A DNA stretch of 40,714 nt from Nitrososphaerota archaeon (GTDB lineage: Archaea; Thermoproteota; Nitrososphaeria; Nitrososphaerales; Nitrosopumilaceae): the NCBI GenBank assembly GCA_022564515.1, contig JADFLH010000009.1:1-40714 (forward strand). The letters are read 5' to 3'. The position numbers and the translations under genes were made by a program. Shown here one piece after another: positions 7,905 through 15,808 of this stretch (positions within the stretch are counted from its first letter, which is position 1; each line of letters starts with the position of its first letter). Below the pieces are notes generated by a model. The model did not search any database. It was not told where the DNA came from and saw nothing but the letters and a program-made list of their open reading frames with translations.

Positions 7905-8864
7905 GTGATTTCCTTATTTAAGTATACGACAAAATTATCAGGTCTAAAACTTGTAGGTTTGAAATTGTGGCAAATTTTTATTACTAGCATAAAAAAAATA
8001 TGTCTGTTGAAAATTCTGTTTTTTTTATTTGTAGTTCCGTTTTTATTGATTCCTGCCTTTTCTGAAAACTCACAAGTTTTACCAACTGAGAAAGGAACAC
8101 TTGATGTTGATTTTTCAACTGAGCCTTCTGAACCAGCTCCAAATGAGGTGATAAAGCTAAAAATTGATTTTATAAATCCTTTTACAAACAGAATACAAGA
8201 ACATATTGATTATATTGTTACAGTTTCAAAGGATGACAAAAATATTTTTGGACCAATTCCATTAACGCATACTTCTTCAGGTTCTGTAAAAATTCCTGTT
8301 CAAACACAAGATGAAGGACTGTACGTTGCTTTGATAGAAATTTCAGGAATATTATTCCAACCAATTCCTCCAGAAACAGTATCATTCAATTTTGTAGTTG
8401 GTGACATTAAAACAAATAGTGGAGTTTGTGAGCCTGGAACTAAACTAGTTGAGGGTGTTTGCAAAATTGTCAAAGAACCAAATGGTGGAGGATGTCTTAT
8501 TGCAACAGCTGCATTTGGAACTGAGCTTGCACCTCAAGTTCAAAAATTGCGAGAAATTCGAGATAATACACTACTTGAAACAAACTCTGGCTCTGCATTT
8601 ATGACTGGATTCAATGAATTCTATTATTCATTCTCACCAACAATAGCTGATTGGGAAAGACAGAATCCCACTTTCAAGGAAGCCGTCAAGCTTTTAATTA
8701 CTCCACTTTTGACATCGCTTTCAATTCTAAATCATGTTGATATTGATTCAGAAGCTAGCATGCTAGGTTATGGAATTGGCATTATCATGATGAATGTTGG
8801 AATGTACTTTATCGCTCCAATCATTGCAATTATTAAATTAAAAAAACGATTCCATTACATTTGA
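7905..8864 (+). CDS. CFI-box secreted membrane protein (319 aa)
   Basis: An exported protein with an N-terminal hydrophobic segment (KILFFLFVVPFLLIPAFS), a beta-sandwich ectodomain at about 60-165, a short Cys loop (GVCEPGTKLVEGVC), then GGGCLIATAAFGTELAPQVQ, the CFI-box C-terminal domain found in many archaeal and bacterial surface proteins, and a final membrane helix followed by KLKKRFHYI. CFI-box domains are of unknown function. The GTG at 7905 is the longest start, but the signal peptide and TATA element favour TTG at 7959 or 7965, giving about 300 aa. The stop codon TGA (8862-8864) forms the first three bases of the right arm of the inverted repeat, so this gene would stay intact if the segment inverted. 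Confidence 0.75.
   Translation: MISLFKYTTKLSGLKLVGLKLWQIFITSIKKICLLKILFFLFVVPFLLIPAFSENSQVLPTEKGTLDVDFSTEPSEPAPNEVIKLKIDFINPFTNRIQEHIDYIVTVSKDDKNIFGPIPLTHTSSGSVKIPVQTQDEGLYVALIEISGILFQPIPPETVSFNFVVGDIKTNSGVCEPGTKLVEGVCKIVKEPNGGGCLIATAAFGTELAPQVQKLREIRDNTLLETNSGSAFMTGFNEFYYSFSPTIADWERQNPTFKEAVKLLITPLLTSLSILNHVDIDSEASMLGYGIGIIMMNVGMYFIAPIIAIIKLKKRFHYI
7914..7925. promoter_or_regulatory. Shared TATA-like element between divergent secreted-protein genes
   Basis: TTATTTAAGTAT reads as a TATA box on both strands. On the minus strand it is about 30 bp from the TTG at 7889. On the plus strand it is downstream of the GTG at 7905 but 39-46 bp before in-frame TTG codons at 7959 and 7965, so it also bears on where the plus-strand gene starts. 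Confidence 0.45.
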
Positions 8865-8984
8865 TTCGGACTTTGCATCTGGCATTGAATTTATGATTAA
8901 AGAGGGAATCATTCAAGTTCCGCTTACTGAAAAACAACAGGATGGTGAATCAGTAATCCCTGATTGGGTTAAAAATAATGCTGG
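8862..8984 (+). repeat. Perfect 123-bp inverted repeat, right arm
   Basis: Identical to the reverse complement of 6286-6408. It begins with the stop codon of the 319-aa gene and ends inside the orphan Trp-rich tail. The arms enclose 2453 bp holding most of the 562-aa gene, the divergent promoter and the whole 319-aa gene. Confidence 0.95.
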
Positions 8985-9069
8985 GTGGTGGGCAGAGGGA
9001 CTGATTTCCGACATGGATTTTGTGTTAGGAATTCAATGGTTAATTACAAATGGAATAATGAAAGTATGA
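8862..9069 (+). pseudogene. Orphan C-terminal tail of a Trp-rich-module protein
   Basis: The plus strand encodes [19 protein letters not shown] onward through a second module ([18 protein letters not shown]) to DMDFVLGIQWLITNGIMKV and a TGA at 9067, with no start codon or signal peptide of its own. Over the repeat it is identical to the end of the 562-aa protein; beyond it the last part differs (there [19 protein letters not shown]). Two readings are possible: the remnant of a lost paralogue, or a silent alternative 3' end that becomes attached to the 562-aa gene after inversion. The frame is preserved for the second reading. The rest of 9070-9133 is AT-rich with no gene. Confidence 0.75.
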
Positions 9070-9133
9070 TTCATGATTTTTTATTCTAAAATTGTACTAC
9101 TTTCAATAAAATTTTAATTAGTTTTGAAAATCT

Positions 9134-9694
9134 ATGAGAGGTTTTTATGTATCTCGTTTTATCCGGAGATCAATGAGGGTAATAGCATTAGGCTCATTCA
9201 TAGTTCTTTTTGCAATAATAGCTGGAATTGCCACCACTCCATGGATGGCTGGAACAGTGATTGTTGAAGCAGTGGGTACAGAAAGAGTGATGGTTGAAAT
9301 TGAAACGGGCAGTGCTGGACAAGGTGAGGTAGTAACCCTCGATGTTACATTTACTGACATGACTGGAGGTAATGTGGAAAATGTCAACTATGACATTATA
9401 GCATCACAGGGAAATGAAGTTGTTCTTGATGTAAAAGGTGCACATGAAGATAATGGTATAGGAAGTCACACAACTACTCCTTTACCATTAGCTGCTTCTG
9501 ATACAATGCCACTAAACATTCAAGTCACATTCAATGGATTTGGTATAGAAGAACCATTCACTGGACCAATAGGTCAGGTAGCTACAAAACAAGTTGTTCC
9601 TGAGTTCGGTACAATCACAATGATGATTCTTGGCGTATCCATAGTAAGCATAATAGCTATAACAACAAAATCAAAAATATTTCCAAAAATTTAG
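9134..9694 (+). CDS. PEFG-CTERM protein, cupredoxin relative lacking the copper domain
   Basis: A 186-aa exported protein. Residues 14-33 form the hydrophobic signal core, followed at once by PWMAGTVIVE (36-45), the same segment that ends the cupredoxin domain of the 423-1367 protein (HPWMAGTVIVGE). None of the copper ligands before it is present. Residues 50-150 are a beta-rich domain and the last 33 residues are a PEFG-CTERM tail differing from the other at only three positions. The gene therefore looks like a paralogue that lost its copper domain by internal deletion. Met14 is an alternative start. Probably a surface-anchored protein with no electron-transfer role; function unknown. Confidence 0.75.
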   Translation: MRGFYVSRFIRRSMRVIALGSFIVLFAIIAGIATTPWMAGTVIVEAVGTERVMVEIETGSAGQGEVVTLDVTFTDMTGGNVENVNYDIIASQGNEVVLDVKGAHEDNGIGSHTTTPLPLAASDTMPLNIQVTFNGFGIEEPFTGPIGQVATKQVVPEFGTITMMILGVSIVSIIAITTKSKIFPKI

Positions 9695-9704
9695 GAATAC
9701 AACT

Positions 9705-10361
9705 CTATTTTCTTTTTATCATTGCAATAATTGCCAAGATTACACCAGCTGCTCCTAAAGATAATCCAAATACACCAAAGTTGTAAGCTGATTCTACGCT
9801 AAATTCTCCAGGGCCTGTATCAACTCCACCAAGTTTTGATTTTAGGTTAATGACATCTTTTTGAATTGAAGATAAAGAATTTTTTAAAGCTGCAACATCT
9901 GGTGCAGATGAAGAATCAGATTTGGGTGGGAAATCAAGTACGGCGGTACTCTCCACATCTTCTAAAGGAATTTCTACATCGACAGGAACACCGTTTACGT
10001 CTCCTTTTAGTAGAATCATAAAGGAACCAGTTCTAGTGGGAATTACTGATGAGAAATAGTATCCAAGTCTGGGATCGGAGTTGATATCAAGCTTTTTGGT
10101 AACGCCGCCAAATTTAGCAGTAGCTTCTAAATTCTTAAACGCATTTTTTATACCACTTTTGACTTCTTCAGTTTCTCCAGGTTCACTTATTTCAAAAACA
10201 AAATCATTTCTAAAGCCCACAACAGGAGGTTCAATTCCCCATCCAACTTCTATTGCATAGGGACCAACCTCAACAGTTGTATGCCCAAATACAGGCAAAA
10301 ATCCTAAACCAATTAGTGGAATTATAACAAGTGGTACAAGGTGATAATTCACGATTTGCAA
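9705..10361 (-). CDS. Exported membrane-anchored protein of unknown function
   Basis: A 218-aa protein with a signal peptide (VPLVIIPLIGLGFLPVFGHT), an ectodomain of about 130 aa, a Ser-rich stretch, a short helical segment (DVAALKNSLSSIQKDVINLK) and a C-terminal membrane helix ending IAMIKRK. A His just after the probable cleavage site and its position divergent from the CopC-CopD gene suggest a link to copper handling; this is inference. Starts are TTG at 10361 or GTG at 10352. No family recognised with certainty. Confidence 0.65.
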   Translation of the reverse strand: MQIVNYHLVPLVIIPLIGLGFLPVFGHTTVEVGPYAIEVGWGIEPPVVGFRNDFVFEISEPGETEEVKSGIKNAFKNLEATAKFGGVTKKLDINSDPRLGYYFSSVIPTRTGSFMILLKGDVNGVPVDVEIPLEDVESTAVLDFPPKSDSSSAPDVAALKNSLSSIQKDVINLKSKLGGVDTGPGEFSVESAYNFGVFGLSLGAAGVILAIIAMIKRK

Positions 10362-10421
10362 CTACTTAAAACACGTTATTATCTTTACTTGCTTGGTACA
10401 TTTATCGAAGATAATGTAAAT

Positions 10422-10431
10422 TGTTTAAATT
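10422..10431 (+). promoter_or_regulatory. TATA box of the CopC-CopD-propeller gene
   Basis: TGTTTAAATT is centred about 30 bp before the TTG at 10456, supporting both the start codon and a leaderless transcript. Confidence 0.5.
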
Positions 10432-10455
10432 GTCATCAACTAATTTGGAAATTAA

Positions 10456-13227
10456 TTGAGATTTCTGATATTACTTATCCTTGTTTCTTCATTTAGTATT
10501 CCTTTTGTTGAAGGACATCCATTTACTGACGAAACTGTTCCAAACAAATTTTCAAGTGTGCCTGCTGGAACTTCAGAAATCATAGTACACTATTCTGAAG
10601 GAGTTGAGATTGATTTTAGTGAACTCAAAGTTTTTGATAGCAATGGAGAACGAGTTGATGACAAAGATACTACATACTTTGAAGGCGATAATTCTCTTAG
10701 AGTAACTACACCACCTTTGCAGGATGGTGTTTATACTGTTACTAGTAAAGTGCTATCAAAAGTAGATGGTCATCTTGTAGATGATGCTTTTGTTTTTGGT
10801 GTTGGAGATGTTGAATTAGGAGACATTCCTACTGGAATAGAAAAAGATATTTCAGACATTGTATTTTTCCCTGAAGCTGTATCTAGATTTCCTGGGCTTG
10901 TAGGACAAACCATTGTGCTTGGTGGAGTAATTGCATCATTGCTAGTGTGGGGTACCCAAAACAAAAATCTGATCAAAACAGAATTTGTAAAATTTCAGTC
11001 TGTGTATCATGGTAAATTTATGTCATTAATTGGCATAGGATTGATCATAGTTTTTGCTTCTAACATTTTGATGCTAACTGTTCAAACTATAAGATTAGAA
11101 ACTTCAGCGTTTGAAGCGCTTCAAACATCTTTTGGTACAACGTGGATTATTCGTATGATCATTACTATAATTCTTCTTGGTCTATGGTTTGTTATGGAAC
11201 GAATGAAAAAGCTATCAATAAAAAATCAAATTCCACTTTTGGTTTTATCACTTGCACTAATTGTAACAACCACAATGATTGGGCATGGTACTGCAAGTGG
11301 ATTAGCCCCACCAGTTATACTTGATTATGTTCACAACCTTGTAGCTGCAATCTGGATAGGTGGAATAATATTTTTTTCGTTTACACTATTGCCTTCGCTT
11401 ACTTCACTAGAATCTAATATAAAAGAAAAGTTGACTCTGGCTGCGATTCCAAAGTTTTCTATAATGTTTGTAATTGCTGTAGGCGTTGTAATAATTTCAG
11501 GTCCTATTCTTATGTGGTTTTTGGAAGATAATGTAGATCTAATAGTAGAATCAACTTATGGGAAATTAATCATTGCAAAGATTGCTATAGCGGTGGGGAT
11601 GATTGTAATTGGAGGTCACCACCAGTTTCGTATTCAAAAAGAAGGTGAAAAAAATCTTCAATCAGGTTCAATTGCAATTCATAAAAAATTAAAGAGATCA
11701 CTAAAGGTTGATACTGCTTTAGGTGTTACACTATTAGGTGTTATAGCTCTTTTAACAAACGGTACACTTCCAGCTGGAGAAATCCAAGAAGTGGCGGCGC
11801 AAGAAATTGTATATGGTTTTAGTACAGTAGAGTTTTCAGAAAAGGCAAAGTTTGGTGTTGACATTAAACCATTCACAAGTGGAAAAAATTCAATAACATT
11901 ATCTGTTTCAAACATTGATGGCGTTCCACTTTCTGATCTGAGCAAACTTAAGGTCAAAGTTTCAAATCCTCAGAGAAATATTGCCCCGATTGAAATTCCG
12001 ATGACACAAATTGATGACAGCCAGTTTCAAGGCGAAGTGATTTTTGGTTTTTCTGGAAATTGGCAGCTTGAATTAGAAGCACAAAGAACTCAAAATGCAA
12101 ATGAAGGTGTGTTATTTGATTTACTTGTAAAACCACGACTTGGAGATTTAAAGATTGAAATTATTGAATATGATTTTCCCGAATTTGCAGGTCCACTTTA
12201 TCCTGTTTATGATGGAAAAGAAACAATTTGGATAAGTGATTCTACTGCGCCAAAACTATGGAAATTCTCAATTAATGAACAAAAATTTAGATCATTTGAA
12301 TTTGAAGGGCAAATTTCAGTTTCACTTACTATTGACAAAGATGGAAAGATTTGGTTTACAGACACGCCACAAGAAAAAATTGGATTTTTCGATCCCAAAT
12401 CAGAGGAATTTCAAATTATTTCACTTCCTGAACTTCAACCATTAATAGCTGCGTCTCGGCCTGTTTTCTTAGAAACAGATTCGGAAAACAACATGTGGGT
12501 TTCAGTACCCACCAAGAATGTCATCCTAAAATACAATCAAAAAACAGGCGAGTTTAAGGAATTTCGACTTCCCACCACAGATTCAGGTCCCTTCGGTTTG
12601 CTGTTTGATTCAAGTGGAAAAATGTGGTTTACACAAACACTTGCTCAACAAATTGGATATATTGATCTTCAAACAGATGAAATAAAAGAGATTTCACCAC
12701 CTGATCCTTTTACAATTTTAGAAACAATGATTTTTGATAATGATGGAAACATATGGATTTCAGAACACAGTGAAAATGGTTCAATCATAAAATTTAATCC
12801 AATTCTAGAAACTTTTGAAAGAATTCCGGCTTCTGATACAACGGCATTACCCAATGATCCCGTATTCGATAAATATCAAAACATTTGGTTTGCACAACAT
12901 ACAGTAGATAAACTTGCAGTATATGATCCTCATAATCAAAACTTGATTGAAATTCCCATCCCGACTCAAACATCTTTTGTACAATTTATGACAACAGATG
13001 ATAAAAACAATATTTGGTTTGCAGAACAACGTGGTAACAAGATTGGAATGGTAAAAATAACTGAATTACCAACTTCGGGAATTTTACAACAGCAAACACC
13101 AAAAGTAGATCTAAAATATACTGAACTTGTTTCACCACTAATATCTGCGGGAATTATTGCAACATCCCTATTTTTTGTAAAAAGTGTTAGAGATAAAAGA
13201 AGAATAAATTCAGAAATTTTTCAATGA
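10456..13227 (+). CDS. CopC-CopD copper protein fused to a beta-propeller
   Basis: A 923-aa three-part protein. Residues 1-20 are a signal peptide; cleavage after Gly20 would expose His21. Residues 21-116 are a CopC domain: N-terminal His21 with Asp104 and His106 in VDGH match the Cu(II) ligands of CopC, including a histidine brace. Residues 145-440 are a CopD-like domain with about eight membrane helices. Residues 540-880 form a Vgb/NHL-like propeller outside the cell, with repeated blade motifs (IWISDS, IWFTDT, MWVSVP, MWFTQT, IWISEH, IWFAQH, IWFAEQ), seven in all. A last membrane helix is followed by a basic tail. CopC-CopD pairs bind and import copper; the propeller may be a docking or sensing module. 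It is not proof of lyase activity. The start is TTG. Confidence 0.87.
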   Translation: MRFLILLILVSSFSIPFVEGHPFTDETVPNKFSSVPAGTSEIIVHYSEGVEIDFSELKVFDSNGERVDDKDTTYFEGDNSLRVTTPPLQDGVYTVTSKVLSKVDGHLVDDAFVFGVGDVELGDIPTGIEKDISDIVFFPEAVSRFPGLVGQTIVLGGVIASLLVWGTQNKNLIKTEFVKFQSVYHGKFMSLIGIGLIIVFASNILMLTVQTIRLETSAFEALQTSFGTTWIIRMIITIILLGLWFVMERMKKLSIKNQIPLLVLSLALIVTTTMIGHGTASGLAPPVILDYVHNLVAAIWIGGIIFFSFTLLPSLTSLESNIKEKLTLAAIPKFSIMFVIAVGVVIISGPILMWFLEDNVDLIVESTYGKLIIAKIAIAVGMIVIGGHHQFRIQKEGEKNLQSGSIAIHKKLKRSLKVDTALGVTLLGVIALLTNGTLPAGEIQEVAAQEIVYGFSTVEFSEKAKFGVDIKPFTSGKNSITLSVSNIDGVPLSDLSKLKVKVSNPQRNIAPIEIPMTQIDDSQFQGEVIFGFSGNWQLELEAQRTQNANEGVLFDLLVKPRLGDLKIEIIEYDFPEFAGPLYPVYDGKETIWISDSTAPKLWKFSINEQKFRSFEFEGQISVSLTIDKDGKIWFTDTPQEKIGFFDPKSEEFQIISLPELQPLIAASRPVFLETDSENNMWVSVPTKNVILKYNQKTGEFKEFRLPTTDSGPFGLLFDSSGKMWFTQTLAQQIGYIDLQTDEIKEISPPDPFTILETMIFDNDGNIWISEHSENGSIIKFNPILETFERIPASDTTALPNDPVFDKYQNIWFAQHTVDKLAVYDPHNQNLIEIPIPTQTSFVQFMTTDDKNNIWFAEQRGNKIGMVKITELPTSGILQQQTPKVDLKYTELVSPLISAGIIATSLFFVKSVRDKRRINSEIFQ

Positions 13228-13228
13228 A

Positions 13229-14062
13229 TTAGTGTTTCAGACTTTTTGTAATAGGTAATTTGCCTAGAGATTTTATTCCTATCGATATCCCAAAAATTGC
13301 GAGGGAAACTAAAACAATGGTGCCAGAGGGAGTGATGTCAAGAACATAAGATGCTAGGATGCCAACTACTACCGAAAAAACGGCAAACCCAATTGATAAT
13401 AGCGCCGTTTGTTTGAATCCTTTTCCATACATTATAGCTGTAATATTTGGAATAACAAAAAGTGCCGATATCAACAAAATTCCAACAAGTTGAATCGAAG
13501 TTACTACTACAACACCAGCAAGAAAAACTATCAGATAGTTAATCTTCTCCACAGGAATTCCGCTAACTTTGGCTTGCTCTTCATTGAATGTAGAATACAA
13601 TAATTGCCGGTAAAGGAGTAGAATTACAACTAAGATAATTCCTGTAAGCACAAGAATCAAAATTGTGTCATTTGTACTCACAAGAAGTATACTTCCAAAT
13701 AAGAAGCTGAAAATATCTATAGTGAATCCCCCAGAGATGCTGATCAAAACTAATCCAATTGCAATTCCAGAAGATAGTAAAACTGCGACAGAGGCATCTC
13801 CTGAGATTTTTAACCGATATCTTATTCGTGTAATTATAAGAGCACTCACTAGTGAAACTGCATAAGCAGTCCATAATGGATAAATCCCAACTAGCATTCC
13901 TACTGCTATTCCTCCAAATGAAGAATGTGCAATCGCATCACCAAATAATGAATAACGTCTTAAAACCATGAAAAGACCAACAACTGAACAAAGTATAGCA
14001 ATTGCAATGCCAGAAATAATTGCTCTTTGCATAAAACCGTATGAAAGAATTTCCAGAGTCAA
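13229..14062 (-). CDS. znuB: Metal ABC transporter permease (ZnuB-like)
   Basis: A 277-aa ABC-3 family permease with seven to eight membrane helices. The N-terminal part (MVLRRYSLFGDAIAHSSFGG) is the family signature for the coupling region, and GILLISALFVIPNI is also typical. It forms the channel of a Zn/Mn/Fe importer with the ATPase and binding protein encoded just upstream. Its start overlaps the end of the ATPase gene by 4 bp, a classic coupled arrangement. Znu and Mnt/Sit systems cannot be told apart by the permease alone, so the zinc label is provisional. The stop lies one base from the convergent CopC-CopD gene. Confidence 0.88.
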   Translation of the reverse strand: MTLEILSYGFMQRAIISGIAIAILCSVVGLFMVLRRYSLFGDAIAHSSFGGIAVGMLVGIYPLWTAYAVSLVSALIITRIRYRLKISGDASVAVLLSSGIAIGLVLISISGGFTIDIFSFLFGSILLVSTNDTILILVLTGIILVVILLLYRQLLYSTFNEEQAKVSGIPVEKINYLIVFLAGVVVVTSIQLVGILLISALFVIPNITAIMYGKGFKQTALLSIGFAVFSVVVGILASYVLDITPSGTIVLVSLAIFGISIGIKSLGKLPITKSLKH

Positions 14063-14793
14063 TGTATTTCGTGAGAATGCATGTGTTGTTGCATTGATGC
14101 TTCAGAATATTGTTTAACTAAATCCTCGTTTTCAAAGAACTCGGCAGATATTCCGTGGAAAAATAAAGTTCGGTTCAAGCAAGCTACTTTGTTTGCAAGT
14201 TTATGTACAGCATCCATGTCATGTGATGACCAAATTATTGTGATGTTTTGTTTTTCATTCAAATCACGTAAAATACTATAGAAGATTTCACTACTTTGAA
14301 TATCAACACCTGTTACTGGTTCATCTAAGATTAGGATTTTTGGGTTATGGACAAGGGCTTTTGCTATAAAAACACGTTGCTGTTGACCTATGGATAAATC
14401 ACCTATTCTTCTATTACCAAGCTCATGCATCCAAACCTGTTGTAAGACTTTATCAATTAGTTGTCGATCAGAATTGTTTGTTAATTGCATTCTAACAATT
14501 TCTTTAACAGTTGCAGGAAAATTGTTTTCAAATACAGGTTTTTGTGGCACATAACCTATTAGTTTAAGATAATTTCGCGACTTACGAATGTCCTCTCCAA
14601 AAAATCTTATTGTTCCTTTGTATTTTGTCAGTATTCCTAGCATACATGAAAATAAAGTTGATTTTCCTGCACCATTTGGCCCAATTATGCCTAGAAAATC
14701 ACCCTGATTAATTGAAAAACTTACTTTATCAAGAGCTTTAACTTCTGGATACTCTACAGTTAGATCGTTTATCTCAATAGCTTTCAAGTACAC
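14059..14793 (-). CDS. znuC: Metal ABC transporter ATPase (ZnuC-like)
   Basis: A 244-aa ABC ATPase with Walker A GPNGAGKST (residues 38-46), Q-loop region GYVPQKP, signature LSIGQQQR, Walker B ILILDEP and a switch His in SSHD. It energises the importer formed with the 13229-14062 permease. The C-terminus has a small His cluster (MQQHMHSHEIH) that could bind metal and sense cytoplasmic load. The GTG start at 14793 lies inside the end of the binding-protein gene (10-bp overlap), so the three genes form one operon read from 15719. Confidence 0.9.
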   Translation of the reverse strand: MYLKAIEINDLTVEYPEVKALDKVSFSINQGDFLGIIGPNGAGKSTLFSCMLGILTKYKGTIRFFGEDIRKSRNYLKLIGYVPQKPVFENNFPATVKEIVRMQLTNNSDRQLIDKVLQQVWMHELGNRRIGDLSIGQQQRVFIAKALVHNPKILILDEPVTGVDIQSSEIFYSILRDLNEKQNITIIWSSHDMDAVHKLANKVACLNRTLFFHGISAEFFENEDLVKQYSEASMQQHMHSHEIH

Positions 14794-15719
14794 AAAGCCT
14801 CCTTTAGATTTGACAGATTGTTTTCCATTTTCATTATATAATTAGAATTTTCATTCATGATTTCCATCGTTGATAAAACTAATACTCTTGCACCAATTTC
14901 AGTGGCAATCACTTCTGATGTTCTTGCATTTACAGCTTCCTCAGTAAAAATTACATTAATTCCTGAATTCTTTGCTAGATTAATTATTTCTTCTAATGTT
15001 TTAGATGTTGGTTCAATATTTGGATTATTTGAATTAATTATTGTGTGTTGATTTAATTCATATTGTACAGCAAAGTATGAAAATGCTTTATGAAATACAA
15101 TAAAGTCCTTTTTGCAAGTAGATAATTCGTTTTTAATTTTTTCATCTAGATGCTCTAATTTTGAGATATAAGATTTTGCATTTTCTTGATAGAATATTCT
15201 GTTGTTGGGATCAATTTGTAATAATGCGTCAGCAATGTTTGAGACTTGGATTTTTGCCATCAAGGGATTTAACCAAATATGAGGATCAGCTAATGAATAA
15301 TCATCATAATGTTTATTTTCATCTTTTTGAAAAAAGCTATCATTAATCAGCGAAATGCCTTCACTTGTATTTACAACCATAACCTTAGAATTTACAGTAT
15401 CAATGTCATCTACCCAATTTTCAAAACCAATACCATTAATTACAATTAGATTTGATTGGTGCATCTTTTGTAGATCCGTAATGGTTGGTTCCCAATCATG
15501 AGGTTCAACTCCAGGAGGTACTAATAATAAAACCTCGACTTTTTCTTTACCTACTTGTTTGGTAAATTCGTAAAGAGGGTAAAAAGAAGCAATTACAGTA
15601 ATCTGTGTAGAATCTGATGAAGCTGATATAATGGCCTGATCAGAATTCCAAACAAGCAATGATAAAATTGGAATGATGACGGTTATTGCTAAAATAGCTA
15701 CTTTGGTTTGTTCATCCAT
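14784..15719 (-). CDS. znuA: Metal-binding lipoprotein-like ABC substrate protein (ZnuA-like)
   Basis: A 311-aa cluster A-I substrate-binding protein. Residues 8-26 are a hydrophobic export/anchor segment. Metal ligands typical of the family are visible: His in EPHDWEPT, His in ADPHIWLNP, His in VFHKAFSYFA, and an acidic residue near FTEEAVNART. The loop before the second His (DENKHYDDYSLADPH) has only one extra His, unlike the His-rich loop of many ZnuA proteins. It captures divalent metal outside the membrane for the permease and ATPase downstream. Zinc is the likeliest substrate given the family; Mn cannot be excluded. It is divergent from a NikR-like regulator. Confidence 0.87.
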   Translation of the reverse strand: MDEQTKVAILAITVIIPILSLLVWNSDQAIISASSDSTQITVIASFYPLYEFTKQVGKEKVEVLLLVPPGVEPHDWEPTITDLQKMHQSNLIVINGIGFENWVDDIDTVNSKVMVVNTSEGISLINDSFFQKDENKHYDDYSLADPHIWLNPLMAKIQVSNIADALLQIDPNNRIFYQENAKSYISKLEHLDEKIKNELSTCKKDFIVFHKAFSYFAVQYELNQHTIINSNNPNIEPTSKTLEEIINLAKNSGINVIFTEEAVNARTSEVIATEIGARVLVLSTMEIMNENSNYIMKMENNLSNLKEALCT

Positions 15720-15739
15720 CCATTAAGTAGCCTCGAATT

Positions 15740-15767
15740 ATTAATAAATCTAATAAATATTATTAAT
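15740..15767. promoter_or_regulatory. Inverted repeat in the znuA/nikR-like divergent promoter
   Basis: ATTAATAA at 15740-15747 is mirrored by TTATTAAT at 15760-15767, 20 bp apart centre to centre. The left arm covers the AT-rich region about 25 bp before the znuA ATG where its TATA box should lie. Half-sites about two helix turns apart would suit a tetrameric NikR-type repressor. Low sequence complexity makes chance possible. Confidence 0.4.
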
Positions 15768-15777
15768 TTTAATTACA

Positions 15778-15787
15778 AATTTATATG
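15778..15787 (+). promoter_or_regulatory. TATA box of the nikR-like gene
   Basis: AATTTATATG is centred about 27 bp before the GTG at 15809, supporting a leaderless mRNA and that start. Confidence 0.6.
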
Positions 15788-15808
15788 AAATTTAATAACA
15801 ATTAGAAT

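Noticed and set aside
6286-8984. Insertion sequence or composite transposon bounded by inverted repeats
   Set aside because: The arms are protein-coding parts of a repeat module, no transposase lies inside, and no target-site duplication was seen.
10456-13227. Virginiamycin B lyase (antibiotic resistance)
   Set aside because: Only the propeller fold is similar; the rest is CopC-CopD, and no lyase residues could be assigned.
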